Positions 54,942-64,000 of a stretch of DNA of 64,000 nt are shown here, piece after piece. The stretch comes from Antilocapra americana (lineage: Eukaryota > Chordata > Mammalia > Artiodactyla > Antilocapridae). The DNA is taken from the NCBI GenBank assembly GCA_007570785.1, contig ML664174.1, positions 6,523,402-6,587,401 of the forward strand, read 5' to 3'. Below the pieces are notes generated by a model. It was not told the origin of the DNA and searched no databases. It was given only the letters and a program-made list of their open reading frames with translations. Every line of letters starts with the position of its first letter. The stretch's first letter is position 1. A program made the translations under genes and the position numbers.

Positions 54942-55360
54942 TTGAAATCACTCACCCTGGCCAGGCACCATAGTAACCATTTGTGTGAGTTGTTTTAAAA
55001 CAGGAGGTCCTGGCAAGGAACACAAAAGAAGCCACCAGCAACCTGAAGAATTCAGGGAAGGTCCAAAGGAGACCCCATGTATCCTACCACTTCCCAGAAT
55101 CCTTCTCATTGGCATCCAACTTGGCTGAGCAATGTGTGAGCCACCAGGAAGGACCCTGAGTGACCAAAGGCAACCTGGAAACTAACCCCATCACCAGAAA
55201 ACCAGAGACTGCAAGTCACATGGCAGAGTAGTCCTAGATTCCCTTACCCTCCTGCTCTCTGCCTGGGCACCCCTTCCCAATAAAGTCTCTTGGACGTGTG
55301 TCTCCTCTGACAATTCATTTCGGAATGTTAGACAAGGGCCCACTCTTGGGCCCTTAACTG
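54942..55360 (+). repeat. Probable ERV-type LTR, solo
   Basis: It has LTR-like traits: 'accctggccaggcaccatagtaacc' near the start and GC content above its surroundings. AATAAA (55279-55284) follows a C/T-rich 'cctgctctctgcctgggcacc' segment and precedes 'ggacgtgtgtctcctctgacaattcatttcggaatg' and 'gggccct', a layout seen in bovine class-I ERV LTRs. No internal viral coding region is present. Ends and family name are uncertain. Confidence 0.5.
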
Positions 55361-55449
55361 CAACTTAAACAAACAACTTAAACATTTCACTAGAATAAAT
55401 TCTCTGAAATAAAACAGTCTACTATTTAAAAGAATCCTAGAACTCTAAA

Positions 55450-55650
55450 GAGCTCCCCTAGCGGCTCAGCTGGTAAAGAATCTGCCTGCAATGAGGGAGA
55501 CCTTGGTTCGATCCCTGGGTTGAGAAGACCCCCTGGAAAAGGAAACGGCTACCCAATCCAGAAATCTGGCCTGGAGAATTCCATGGACTATGCAGTCCAT
55601 GGGGTCACAAAGAGGCGACACGACTGAGCGACTTTCATTTTCACTTTTCA
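55450..55650 (+). repeat. Bov-tA SINE
   Basis: Head 'agctcccctagcggctcagctgg', B-box-like 'ggttcgatccctggg' and 3' end 'cgacacgactgagcgac'. Near-duplications agaactctaaa (55439-55449) and agagctctaaa (55650-55660) flank it. Reverse frame 55466-55681 is antisense SINE. Confidence 0.94.
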
Positions 55651-55660
55651 GAGCTCTAAA

Positions 55661-56405
55661 AGGCCTAAAAAAAATCATCAAACCCCCTCAATTTACAGGT
55701 TTCAAATTTGCTTCTTGGATTAATTTGGGGATTTAAATTAAGTGCTAAACAGAAGCAGTTGAGGAGGGAGGACTTGAGCATATGGAAAAGGGAAAACCAG
55801 ATGTACACATAACACAAAGAGCCCTGGTTACATTTAGTTTCCAGCAACAGTTGGGGAAATGCGGAAGGGGAAGGGCAGGGGAGAGGGTGTTAATGTCGGT
55901 GATATCCTTTGAACTGCGTCCAACAGTGTTTCTAAGACAGTCTAATTTTTAAGGAAAACATTCCTTCCCCCAGCCAGCAATTGCAAGCTTCTTCCTTATT
56001 TAATTGGTATCAGAATCTATACTTGCTTGCTATAACTGTTTTCTCTTTTACCTTCTAATTGTATATATGAGAATACAGGAAAAGAGGAAAAGTAAAGTCC
56101 TGAAGATGATACCATGTGGAAGGAGCTGAAAAAATGTTATAAATCATCATTGTATGTGATAATATAAAAGGATCTTCAACATAAATTGTAGAATCTAGAA
56201 AGGAAGTTTGACCAATGAGAGGCAATACATACAATACTGTTTTTGTGGGAAAAGGACACACAAACACCCACATACAAAACACTATATGTCTTTCATAAGC
56301 CTATTTATCTATCCCTGCATCTTTCCCTAAGTCAACGCATACAAAAAGGCTTGCTTTGAAGGACAGACATCAAACTGAAAATAGTCATCATTTTCTGGTC
56401 TTGGT
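55661..56405. other. Unclassified stretch
   Basis: No gene or repeat was recognised. Purine-rich (ggggaagggcagggg) at 55866-55885. Reverse frames at 55665-55847 and 56055-56282 are unsupported. Confidence 0.35.
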
Positions 56406-57080
56406 GGGGAAGTAACTGGGCTTGGGCTTGGGGGTCATGGCAATCAAGAAAAAGCATCCTGTGAGTAGAGAGCAAGGAATAGTATGATCAAAAGTACAAG
56501 GAAAGGGTGAGCTCAGGAAACTAAGAGGAAGCTGGTGGAACAAGAGGTGGAGGGAGACGGAAATGTGGCAGAAAATGAGGCAAGAATAAGCAGACTGGGG
56601 CCAGACCATGAAACCCTTACATGACTAGCTAAGGAGTTTAGATTTTATCCCCTTGAAAGCAATGGGGGCCCATCAAAGGTTTTTAAGTCAGAAGATGATA
56701 TGATTGGATCTGTCTTTAAAGAAAGGTTTGACAGCAGTATGGAGGATGGACTGGAAAACGGAAAGCCTGAAAGCAGACGAGCATCTCTCCTAAGAACTGA
56801 AAGATGAAAAGGGCTTAAACAAGGGCGATGGCTATGAGAATGGAGAAGAGGAAATATATTCAAAAGCAATTCTGGAGACAGAAGAGACAGGACTTGTGGG
56901 TAGATTGGCTGGGAAACCTAAGAGAACATAAGGACTCAAGACGGATGTGAGGTTTCCAGCTAAGAGGATGGAGAGCTATTAAAAAAGAGAGAGAACACGG
57001 GAAGGGAGGAGGCTTTAGAGACAGTGTGTGGGAAAATGAGATGGGGATTTGTTGAACTACATACCAAGCTATCAACTTTT
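56406..57080 (-). repeat. L2 LINE, reverse, ~0.67 kb
   Basis: 'gactggggccagaccatgaaacccttacatgactagctaaggagtttagattttatcc', 'tcaaaggtttttaagtcagaagatgatatgattggatctg', 'cagtatggaggatggactgg' and 'gacaggacttgtgggtagattgg' are reverse L2 in consensus order. The three reverse-strand frames of 71-74 codons here are remnants of L2. Confidence 0.75.
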
Positions 57081-57466
57081 AGCAGGCTCCAAAGGATAAG
57101 GATCTTGTTTGCTAAATGTCTCTGTGCTGGTGCACACAGTACAACATCATGTGCGTTTAATTCAAGTTTGTGAGGATGGTGCTAATGCTAACCCATCCCA
57201 GGATAATTGAGGCTTGACAATATTTAAGATAGCTCTTCAGAGTGCCTGTGTGGAAAGGAAATACGAGACAAGGTAGTTTGTTTTACTTTCTTGTCAAATT
57301 TCGTCTATGGTCGTTTCCAAAATAAATTTCCAATAATAATAGGGCTTTTAACAAGAAGGCCTATTGCTAAGAGCAGCCTTCGGCAGACCATAATACCTCT
57401 CAGACTTTACATTCTACACATACCAATAATCAAGTCACCTCACCTTTAATTCTCTTTCTTGTTCAG
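57081..57466. other. Unclassified stretch
   Basis: No repeat or gene was recognised. The last bases (ttctctttcttgttcag, to 57466) form a good-looking 3' splice-site sequence. Confidence 0.35.
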
Positions 57467-57700
57467 GAACCTGTAGTGCCACTTAAGATTCTAAAACCTG
57501 CCACACCCAACAGTCAAACACAATCAGAGCCATCTAAACAGTCTGAGAAAACAAAAACAAAAAACACTGCTGTTTTATTTGGAAACCTTAAGAAGGGGGA
57601 TATAGGGGGAAAAAAAACATTTGTTCCGGTTAATGTTGTGCAATGTTTTCAGGGGTTTGCCTTGTAGGCATGCTGAAATCATAACTAAATAAATCAACTC
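57467..57700 (+). other. Candidate terminal exon (speculative)
   Basis: After the polypyrimidine tract and CAG at 57464-57466 a frame stays open from GAA 57467 to TAG 57665-57667 (66 codons: EPVVPLKILKPATPNSQTQS, a Lys/Thr/Ser-rich part, then LFGNLKKG). AATAAA occurs about 20 bp after the stop (57688-57693). The peptide is polar and proline-containing, unlike chance frames in AT-rich DNA, but I recognise no protein. An open run of this length after one AG can arise by chance. Confidence 0.2.
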
Positions 57701-58075
57701 CGGCAACACAAAGAGACAATATTCCCTTCCCCCTTGGGTGCCTGAAGGAAGAAGGGCATCTTCTCCATGATGTGCACACACTCTGGAGCTGCTTGGTTTT
57801 TAATCCTCTGCCAAGTCAAGTTTTAGTTTTATTTTAATCTTGGCAACCACAGTAAATTCCAAATCTTTGACAAGTAAATGCTTTCTTCCTCACCAAAATC
57901 CCACTCACTTTCCTAACTTCTGGAACTTAGTTCAATTAATGCCTGCCCTGCAGATCTTTCTTCATGGGGAAAAAAATAAATACACTACAAATTAAGTGCA
58001 TTTCCTCACATTTACAAGTTAGTCTACATGTGAAATAGGTTAAGATAAAATTGTATCTCTCCTGCCCATCATTGA
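57701..58075. other. Unclassified stretch
   Basis: Nothing was recognised; a reverse 68-codon frame (57575-57781) overlaps the candidate exon and is unsupported. Confidence 0.3.
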
Positions 58076-58077
58076 AA

Positions 58078-58112
58078 AAATATATATATATATAAATATA
58101 TATCTATATATT
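58078..58112 (+). repeat. (TA)n-rich microsatellite
   Basis: An impure tatatatatatataaatata tract. Confidence 0.85.
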
Positions 58113-58117
58113 CACAT

Positions 58118-58295
58118 GTACTGTAGAGGAAAGAACAGCACAGAAAGTCCGAAGATCTGGGCTGAAGTCCCATACATTTCACATTAGTTAAGCAACTTTA
58201 AATTTCATTTCTTTATATCTAAAAGTTAGGGAAATAGATGAGATGGTTTTTAAAGGCTCCTCCCTTTCACCTTAAAATTCTTATTTCCAAGATCA
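58118..58295 (+). repeat. MIR SINE
   Basis: 'ctgtagaggaaagaacagcacagaaagtccgaagatctgggctgaagtcccatac', 'gttaagcaactttaaatttcatttctttatatctaaaagttaggg' follows MIR in order. Confidence 0.5.
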
Positions 58296-58608
58296 TGGCT
58301 ATTACTTGATTTTTCTTTTTTTAACACACAGTAAGCAGTCACTCAAAAAAAAAAAAATCCTAAGAAAAACACTTTTGTGGTAAAATGGAATAAACCTCAG
58401 AAATTACCTAATCTGTACAGCTTTGAAATTATATTCCAAGAATTATAAATTGTTTTATCTTTTTCTGCTGTTTAAAGAAAGACTGCAAACTACTAACCTA
58501 ATCCAACTCTGAAATTACAGATGAAGAAACTGAGATCAAGATTGGAAGAAGTATAACATATCCATAAAACACTGTGAGTTGTTAAATACTATGGTGAGAG
58601 GAAAAGGG
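58296..58608. other. Unclassified stretch, possibly MIR-class
   Basis: 'aattacagatgaagaaactgagatcaagattgg' at about 58514 is a MIR-like core word; the rest was not recognised. Confidence 0.3.
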
Positions 58609-58625
58609 TCATAATAAATTTTTTT

Positions 58626-59016
58626 TTTATTATTGTTTTTGCCATACATTGTCATGATATCACCATGGGTTTACATATGCTTCCCCTCCGGAACCCCCCT
58701 CCCTTCTCCCTCCCCCCCAGGAAATCTCGCTGTACCAGCCCCCGAGCATCAATCCTGGGCTGGCGATTGATTAGACACATGACAATTAACATGCTTCAAT
58801 GCCCTTCTCCCATATCACCCCACCCTTACCCTCATCCACAAAGTCCACGAGTCTGTTCTATACATCTGCGTTCCTTCTGCTGTCTCGCATGTTGGGTTCT
58901 CGTTACCGTCTTTCTAAATTCCATATATATGCGTTAATATACTGTATTGTTGTTTTTGCTTCTGGCTTACTTCAATTACTCAGCATTAAAAAAAAATTCA
59001 TTTGAAGCAATTCTAC
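58626..59016 (-). mobile_element. Young bovine L1 (L1-BT), 5'-inverted
   Basis: 58626-~58972 is a reverse L1-BT 3' end (T-run, C-rich block 58683-58720, then 'ccatatatatgcgttaatatactgtattg' to 'gcttctggcttact'). From ~58973 to ~59019 the strand flips to forward L1-BT ('ttactcagcattaaaaaaaaattcatttgaagc'). About 34 bp between the two parts are missing. The TSD tcataataaattttttt lies at 58609-58625 and 59017-59033. This is a twin-primed insertion. Open frames across it (58665-59279) are artefacts. Confidence 0.94.
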
Positions 59017-59043
59017 TCATAATAAATTTTTTTAAACAAGGAT

Positions 59044-59522
59044 CAGTTCAGTTCATTTGCTGTCATGTCCGACTCTTTGTGACCCCATGGACTGCAGCAC
59101 ACCATGCTTCCCTGTCCATCACCAACTCCGGGAGCTTGCTCAAATTCATGTCCATTGAGTCAGTGATGCCATCCAACCATCTCATTCTCTGTCATCCCCT
59201 TCTCCTCCTGCCTTCAATTTTTCCCACCATCAGGGTCTTTTCCAATGAGTTAGTTCCAATCAGTCAGTTCTTGGCCTAAGTACTGGAGTTTCAGCTTCTG
59301 CATCAGTCCTTCCAATGAATATTCAGGACTGATTTTCTTTAGGACTGACTGGTTTGATCTCCTTGCAGTCCAAGGGACTCTCAAGAGTCTTCTCCAACAT
59401 CACAGTTCAAAAACATCAATTCTTCAGCACTCAGCTTTCTTTATGGTCCACCTCTCACATCCATACACGACTACTGGAAAAACCATAGCTTTGACTAGAT
59501 AAACCTTTGTTGGCAAAGTAAA
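59044..59522 (-). repeat. BovB 3' fragment, reverse
   Basis: Reverse BovB tail from 'cagttcagttcatttgctgtcatgtccgactc' to 'gacctttgttggcaaagta'-type 'aaacctttgttggcaaagtaa'. Compared with the family it carries extra bases near 59260 ('gttccaatcagtcag'). It starts 10 bp right of the L1-BT insertion. Confidence 0.92.
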
Positions 59523-60300
59523 TGAGGATAGTAAATTTTATATCTGAGAAACTATATATAAGTATAAATCCATTTTTCAGGATAATAAATTCATTGTATC
59601 ATTTTCACTAAATAGTCTATCAATATTCAAATAATACAAAATAAACAATGAAAAATTCAACAAATGATCCAAAATCTCACCATTGAGGAATATTCAGTAT
59701 TAAGATTTAGTAAATATCACTCCAGACAGCTACTCACATATACAGACAGGATAAACAAAAATACATTTATTATTTCTAGGATGAGTACACTCAGTTTTAA
59801 AAATTAGTGCATACATACTTCTAAAAAATAAGAGTATACTCACTTTTAAAAATAATAACAATATATCAATGCTAATTTTAATTGAAAGTAACAGAAGTTA
59901 AAATGAAACTGAAGCAATTTTAAACCTTAGACAATTGTTTCTTCACTCAAAAAATATTCATTATAAAAAATCCATGTTTAAGAAAAATTATAAAAAATCA
60001 TAGAGGAGATTAACATTACTTAAAAACTACTTTAAATTTTAGACTATATTGACTGAATTGTTGCTATGAAAGATAAGGAGATTAATAATTTCCATTTCCC
60101 TTCCACCCACCTCCCAATATTTGTTTTAGTTTGCTACGATATATTAGTTTCACATCCTGTTACCACAGTTTCTAAATCTGAGACTTATATATAAATGTTT
60201 TTAATATTCAAAACCAGTTTTGTTTTGATTCATCTCTTGGTTGGCTAAATTTTAATAAGTAAGTTTTCCAGGGATCTCACAGACATTGTATTCTCAGGGT
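59523..60300. other. AT-rich unclassified stretch
   Basis: No gene or repeat was recognised. Confidence 0.35.
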
Positions 60301-60940
60301 TCTTTCACATTCGAGGATTACATGCCTGCTGCCTTTATTCTTTAATAACTTGGTTGGATACAATATTCTTAGTCATACTTTCCTGTATCTGAACTTTGTT
60401 GACACAGCTTCTCTAGTATTACACTTTGTTTTGGAGAAGTCTCAGACCACTCTAATCTTCTCCCTTGCAGATGACTTTTGCTTTTGTGTGATGACTGAAG
60501 AAGCCTCTCTTCAGACACAACCAGGATATGAGTTAAGACTGATTCTTCTTTACCAATTTCAGTATTTGGTGTGTATGTTTCACCTGCAGATTCAGCTGTT
60601 CATTTCAGTTAAGTTTTACTGTTTCACTTCTCTGAATACCTTTTTAGTTGACTCCTCTTCCTCACAGACACCAGTAATCTTTTCCTTGACTCACCTTGTG
60701 TCATATCTTTCATTGTTAACCAATATGCTTTAATCTTTTACCCCTGTTTTTATGGTGACTGTGTCAAGCTTTTGCTCCAACCCATTAAACTCTCAGCCAT
60801 CTCTATTCTATTCCCTACTGGTTCTCCACCACGTACTAGCTTTTTAATGGTGGTGTTCTAGTCCATAGTTTGTTTCCATAGCTCTACAATCTCACTTTTC
60901 ACCAATATGAGCATATTTTTAAAGGTATTTATTATTTTTA
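60300..60940 (-). repeat. Possible HAL1/L1 ORF1 relic in reverse (tentative)
   Basis: 'taacttggttggatacaatattcttagtcatac' and 'cttctcccttgcagatgacttttgc' resemble the antisense of HAL1/L1 ORF1, but the match is weak. A 127-codon forward frame (60350-60733) lies across it. It is Phe/Leu-rich with no recognisable domain, as expected for antisense L1 ORF1 or chance. Confidence 0.3.
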
Positions 60941-62036
60941 TTATGTATACTGTGTTTGACTTACGTGTGTATATACCTGTACTATAAAGTTCAAAAGGCT
61001 ATCAACAGAATTTTAATAGCTTTCTGCTGTAGTCAGTGATTTTTCTCTTTTTGCCTACCTAAACTTTCTAAATTTTTTTGTATACTCGTACACAGATATT
61101 GATAGGTACTAACACATATAAAGCTTATATAACTATAACTTAAAGTAGCTATAAGTTTTAAGTATCCAGCTAAGCACTAACCATCTTTATGTCAATGATC
61201 AAAAATACATAACTTTCCAAGAATAAAGTTCTCCCTCAAGCTATGAGTGGTAGTAGTCTTTGAAAAAATAGCAAAGTAAGCCGTGTTGGTATTCTGATTA
61301 CCAGCATCCCATCTGTCTCATACAGAGACACAGAGCATGTGTGAGAGAAAAACCTCTCCTTTTTTCCTGACTGATCTCGTTCTTCTGTTTCAGAGGTTAA
61401 GGAAATATGGACCTTAGAGAATTTCTCTTATCAAACTATCTGGATAAAGAAATCCCTTTCAGAGTCTGGGAAATTGTTGATTAATAAGTCCAGGCACCAT
61501 CCAGTGTTCTCAAAAATACATTTCTCTTAAATATATTTCCTCTGAGGTATATTGTGTATATGTTGATAAACCTATACTCTGATGCTTTCAAATTACTAAA
61601 ATCCCTGAGACAGGGTCCTGGAACAAAAGCCAAGATACAGGTTCCTCTGAAATGTTGAACTGAAGAAAATAAGAACCTTCACTGATACCTAACAAAACAA
61701 ATGTGATTTGTGGAAATTAATCATAAAAGACTTGAATATTTTTTAGGAAGAGATGAAATAATGTCATAAAAAGATCAAGTGAAATGAAATCAAACCACTC
61801 CTGAATTTGAATCTCAGCTCCTATGAAAGTGGGTGACTTTGAATAAACGACGGTTTATTCAGCTTCCCTGAACTTGATTCTTTTTCTGCTCAATAGATGA
61901 TTAGTATATTTAAATACTTCATATAGAATATCAATTTTATATTTGTATATTTCCAAAAAAGTTTATAAAGTGGTTTCATAAAAAACCACTATTCTTGGTA
62001 GGAAGAGACACATTATAATTGACAAATGTTTTTAGA

Positions 62037-62040
<4 letters not shown>
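60941..62040. other. Unclassified stretch with a MIR-like piece
   Basis: 61780-61915 ('cctgaatttgaatctcagctcctatgaaagtgggtgactttgaat') is MIR-like, forward. No gene was recognised in the rest. Confidence 0.35.

Positions 62041-62070
<30 letters not shown>
62041..62070 (+). repeat. (TA)15 microsatellite
   Basis: A pure TA dinucleotide run of 15 units, followed by 'catacaaatatatg'. Confidence 0.95.
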
Positions 62071-62074
<4 letters not shown>

Positions 62075-63284
62075 CAAATATATGAGAAAGAAGATATAGC
62101 ATGATAACTTTTAACTGTTTTATAAATGAATCTTTAATCATCTAAATAACACAGGATACATAAGCATATTTATTCCTGGGCTATCTTCATTTTTCAATGC
62201 TAATATAAATTTCAAAAGTAAGTATTGAAAGGAAAAAAAAGTAAGTATTGCCCAAAGGAACCCAAGAGAATCAAACAGAAACCTTCAGAAAGCTTAAAAG
62301 TCATAATCTAAATTTCAAGATTAATAATATTGATTCCTCTGATAATAAGATTTGTTATTTTACACATACAGACCTCAATATAGAATAAAAAATAAAAATG
62401 AAGAATCTAGAAATCATATAAAAGAAATGTCCTTATAATTGATTAATACAAAAAAAGGTTACATAAAAAGCTGACAATAATAAAAGTTGTAACAAGTAAC
62501 CCCTAAAAGTTCTCTGAAATACAATACAAAAATTCATGATAAATCTAGAGAAAGGGCAGAAAAGGCAAGGTAAAGGAGAAATGAAGGTTTTTAAGGAAAT
62601 GTTTAAAGGTACCTTAAGAGTCTAGGATGTTTCTTTTTAGTGTTTGGAATATTCTAACAAAACTAAACTTAATAATTGTGTCCACACAATGCCTTTGGAT
62701 ACCCAGATTTATAATTTAGTGATGCAAGTTTTAAAAGATGGACAATCTGAAGGAGGATACACTAGTAAAATTTGTTTTTAGTAAAACAAAGAGTTGGAAG
62801 GTCTTCAAAAACTACGGAGTTCTTACTCACTTGGTTCCAGCTCCATTTGATCAAACTTACATTCAACCCCCAACACTATTCCAAAAGCCCATCCCCAGAA
62901 AGAAAGGGGATGGAAATAAAGATTTTTTTTTTCCACTTAGCTTTTATCTGAATTTTCTGTTTACTGTATTCAGCCTTGATTTCATACCAAGTTTATTTGA
63001 CAAGCACTTGGTGGTAAAACTAGACACCAAATTTTTCTTTCATGAAAACCAACGTGGGTGGCTTCTCTGTATTTTTCATTTCTTTACAAAAGGGTCCCTC
63101 TTTGTGGTGGTGTAAGACCTCATATGGCTGCAAGAGACACTGGGCTGCCCAGCCTGAGTAGGCATTCAAGAGTTAATTTTATCTCTGTGTTCTACTTGAT
63201 TCATTGTTATCAGAAGATGTGGCCAATCTGAAGACAGGAAAGAAAAGAAATACATAAAGAAAATCATCATCATCAAACAAAAAT
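62071..63284. other. Unclassified stretch with a 125-codon frame
   Basis: A forward ATG frame of 125 codons (62738-63115; MDNLKEDTLVKFVFSKTKSW to KGSLFVVV) spans DNA with no recognised repeat. Its second half is Phe-rich around a T-run, which favours chance. I recognise no homologue. Confidence 0.3.
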
Positions 63285-63465
63285 AAAGCTCCATGTACAG
63301 AGCTATATGCTAAGCATTATGCAAACCAAACAGACATCATCCCTGCCTTCCAGAAGCCTCTATCCTAGAGCAGATGATGTCGACACAGACACATAAACAG
63401 ACTTTAACAATGCAGAACAGAGACGTGATGGCTGCCAGTAGGGCAGAAATAAATCAACAATGACT
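63285..63465 (-). repeat. L2 LINE, reverse
   Basis: 'gtacagagctatatgctaagcattatgcaaaccaaacagacatcatccctgccttccagaagcctc' and 'cacagacacataaacagactttaac' are reverse L2 3' phrases. Confidence 0.6.
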
Positions 63466-64000
63466 AAATATTTACAAAATGTGAGAGATTTATTATGTGT
63501 AATGTATTTTGTATAATACATAGAATAATCTCTGGAATTGGTGAGTACAGATACAATTCATTGTGTCCTGACCCTACTCCATCTCTGACTCCTTATGTTT
63601 CAGTCTTACAGTCTTACAGTGACTACGTATTGCCCTATAAAAATAAAATAATAGCATTTATGGAATACACTATAAGTGCACAGACATGACGATAGAATAA
63701 AGAAAATTCTATTATGATTTCTAATGAAATGAATCACTATAGCAATTCAATTTTTAGACACCTTATCAAAAATATTCTCACATAAGTACATTTTATGATA
63801 ACAAGACATGACCTTTTGAAATTGCTGACCCGAATTTTTGATGAGAGACAGGAAATCTGAAAATTATAAGTGGTACTGACATTCCCCATCAAATATCACC
63901 TGTCCTATTTCTCTGCAGCTTGTTCTGGCCATCTTTCTCTCTTTCTTCCTTCTTCTCTCCAATTTATTTTTACCTCGTGTCTTCCTCTAACTGCAGGATC
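63466..64000. other. Unclassified stretch, pyrimidine-rich right end
   Basis: No gene was recognised. The last 90 bp are C/T-rich (ctttctctctttcttccttc) and run off the window; they could precede an exon or be a simple repeat. Confidence 0.3.

Noticed and set aside
61380..61535. Exon after the acceptor-like 'tctcgttcttctgtttcag' near 61394
   Set aside because: About 45 open codons follow, but such runs are expected by chance, and there is no donor, poly-A signal or recognisable peptide.
1..64000. A new defence, toxin, secretion or other gene system
   Set aside because: No gene clusters, operons or recognisable host proteins are present. All coding-like signals of family grade trace to BovB, L1, HAL1 or L2.
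63900..64000. Splice acceptor at the right edge
   Set aside because: The pyrimidine-rich tract ends with 'ctgcag' near 63996, but the window stops there, so no exon can be evaluated.

Overview
This window is mammalian nuclear DNA from a ruminant, almost certainly a bovid (cattle, sheep or goat type). The evidence is the repeat content: BovB (RTE-type LINE), Bov-tA and Bov-A2 SINEs, young bovine-type L1 3' ends and tRNA-Glu-derived CHR-type SINEs. The base composition is AT-rich. I see no CpG island, no tRNA or rRNA gene, no CRISPR array and no bacterial or phage genes. I recognise no host protein-coding gene. Nearly every longer open frame is a retrotransposon remnant or looks like chance. 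The window is probably intergenic or deep intronic.

Layout. 1-8.6 kb: L2 and MIR relics, an MLT1-type LTR, three BovB 3' fragments, a Bov-A2, a rearranged Bov-tA and a Bov-tA/BovB chimera sharing one target-site duplication (TSD). 8.6-16.2 kb: mostly unclassified DNA with MIR, L2, hAT, one Bov-tA and one BovB. 16.9-23.4 kb: an L1-dense block (L1ME minus, L1 plus, older L1 plus) hosting the largest element, a 2.8 kb BovB with an inverted 5' end, followed by a young bovine L1 tail. 23.7-30 kb: Bov-tA nested in a CHR SINE, L2 split by a MIR, CHR SINE, MER20, a HAL1/L1 ORF1 relic, and two L2 copies in opposite orientation. 30.4-34.4 kb: L1 3' end, CHR SINE, a very old CR1/L3-type LINE split by a Bov-tA, and a hAT element with TIRs. 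34.4-41.2 kb: repeat-poor DNA with one bovine L1 tail and one Bov-tA. 41.2-44.3 kb: an old L1 pierced by three later insertions. 44.7-55.7 kb: L2, Bov-tA and L1 fragments, a CHR SINE, a probable ERV LTR, and long repeat-poor DNA. 56.4-59.5 kb: L2, MIR, and a 5'-inverted young L1 next to a BovB. 59.5-64 kb: mostly unclassified AT-rich DNA with a (TA)n tract.

The elements are linked by shared machinery. Bov-tA and Bov-A2 SINEs are known to depend on BovB reverse transcriptase. Clear TSDs let several insertions be ordered in time. I found no new biological system. The most informative signals are insertion events: a two-template chimera, two twin-priming inversions, nested insertions, and a CR1/L3 relic. 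Repeat family names come from memory of consensus sequences without a database search, and old-element boundaries are approximate to tens of bases.
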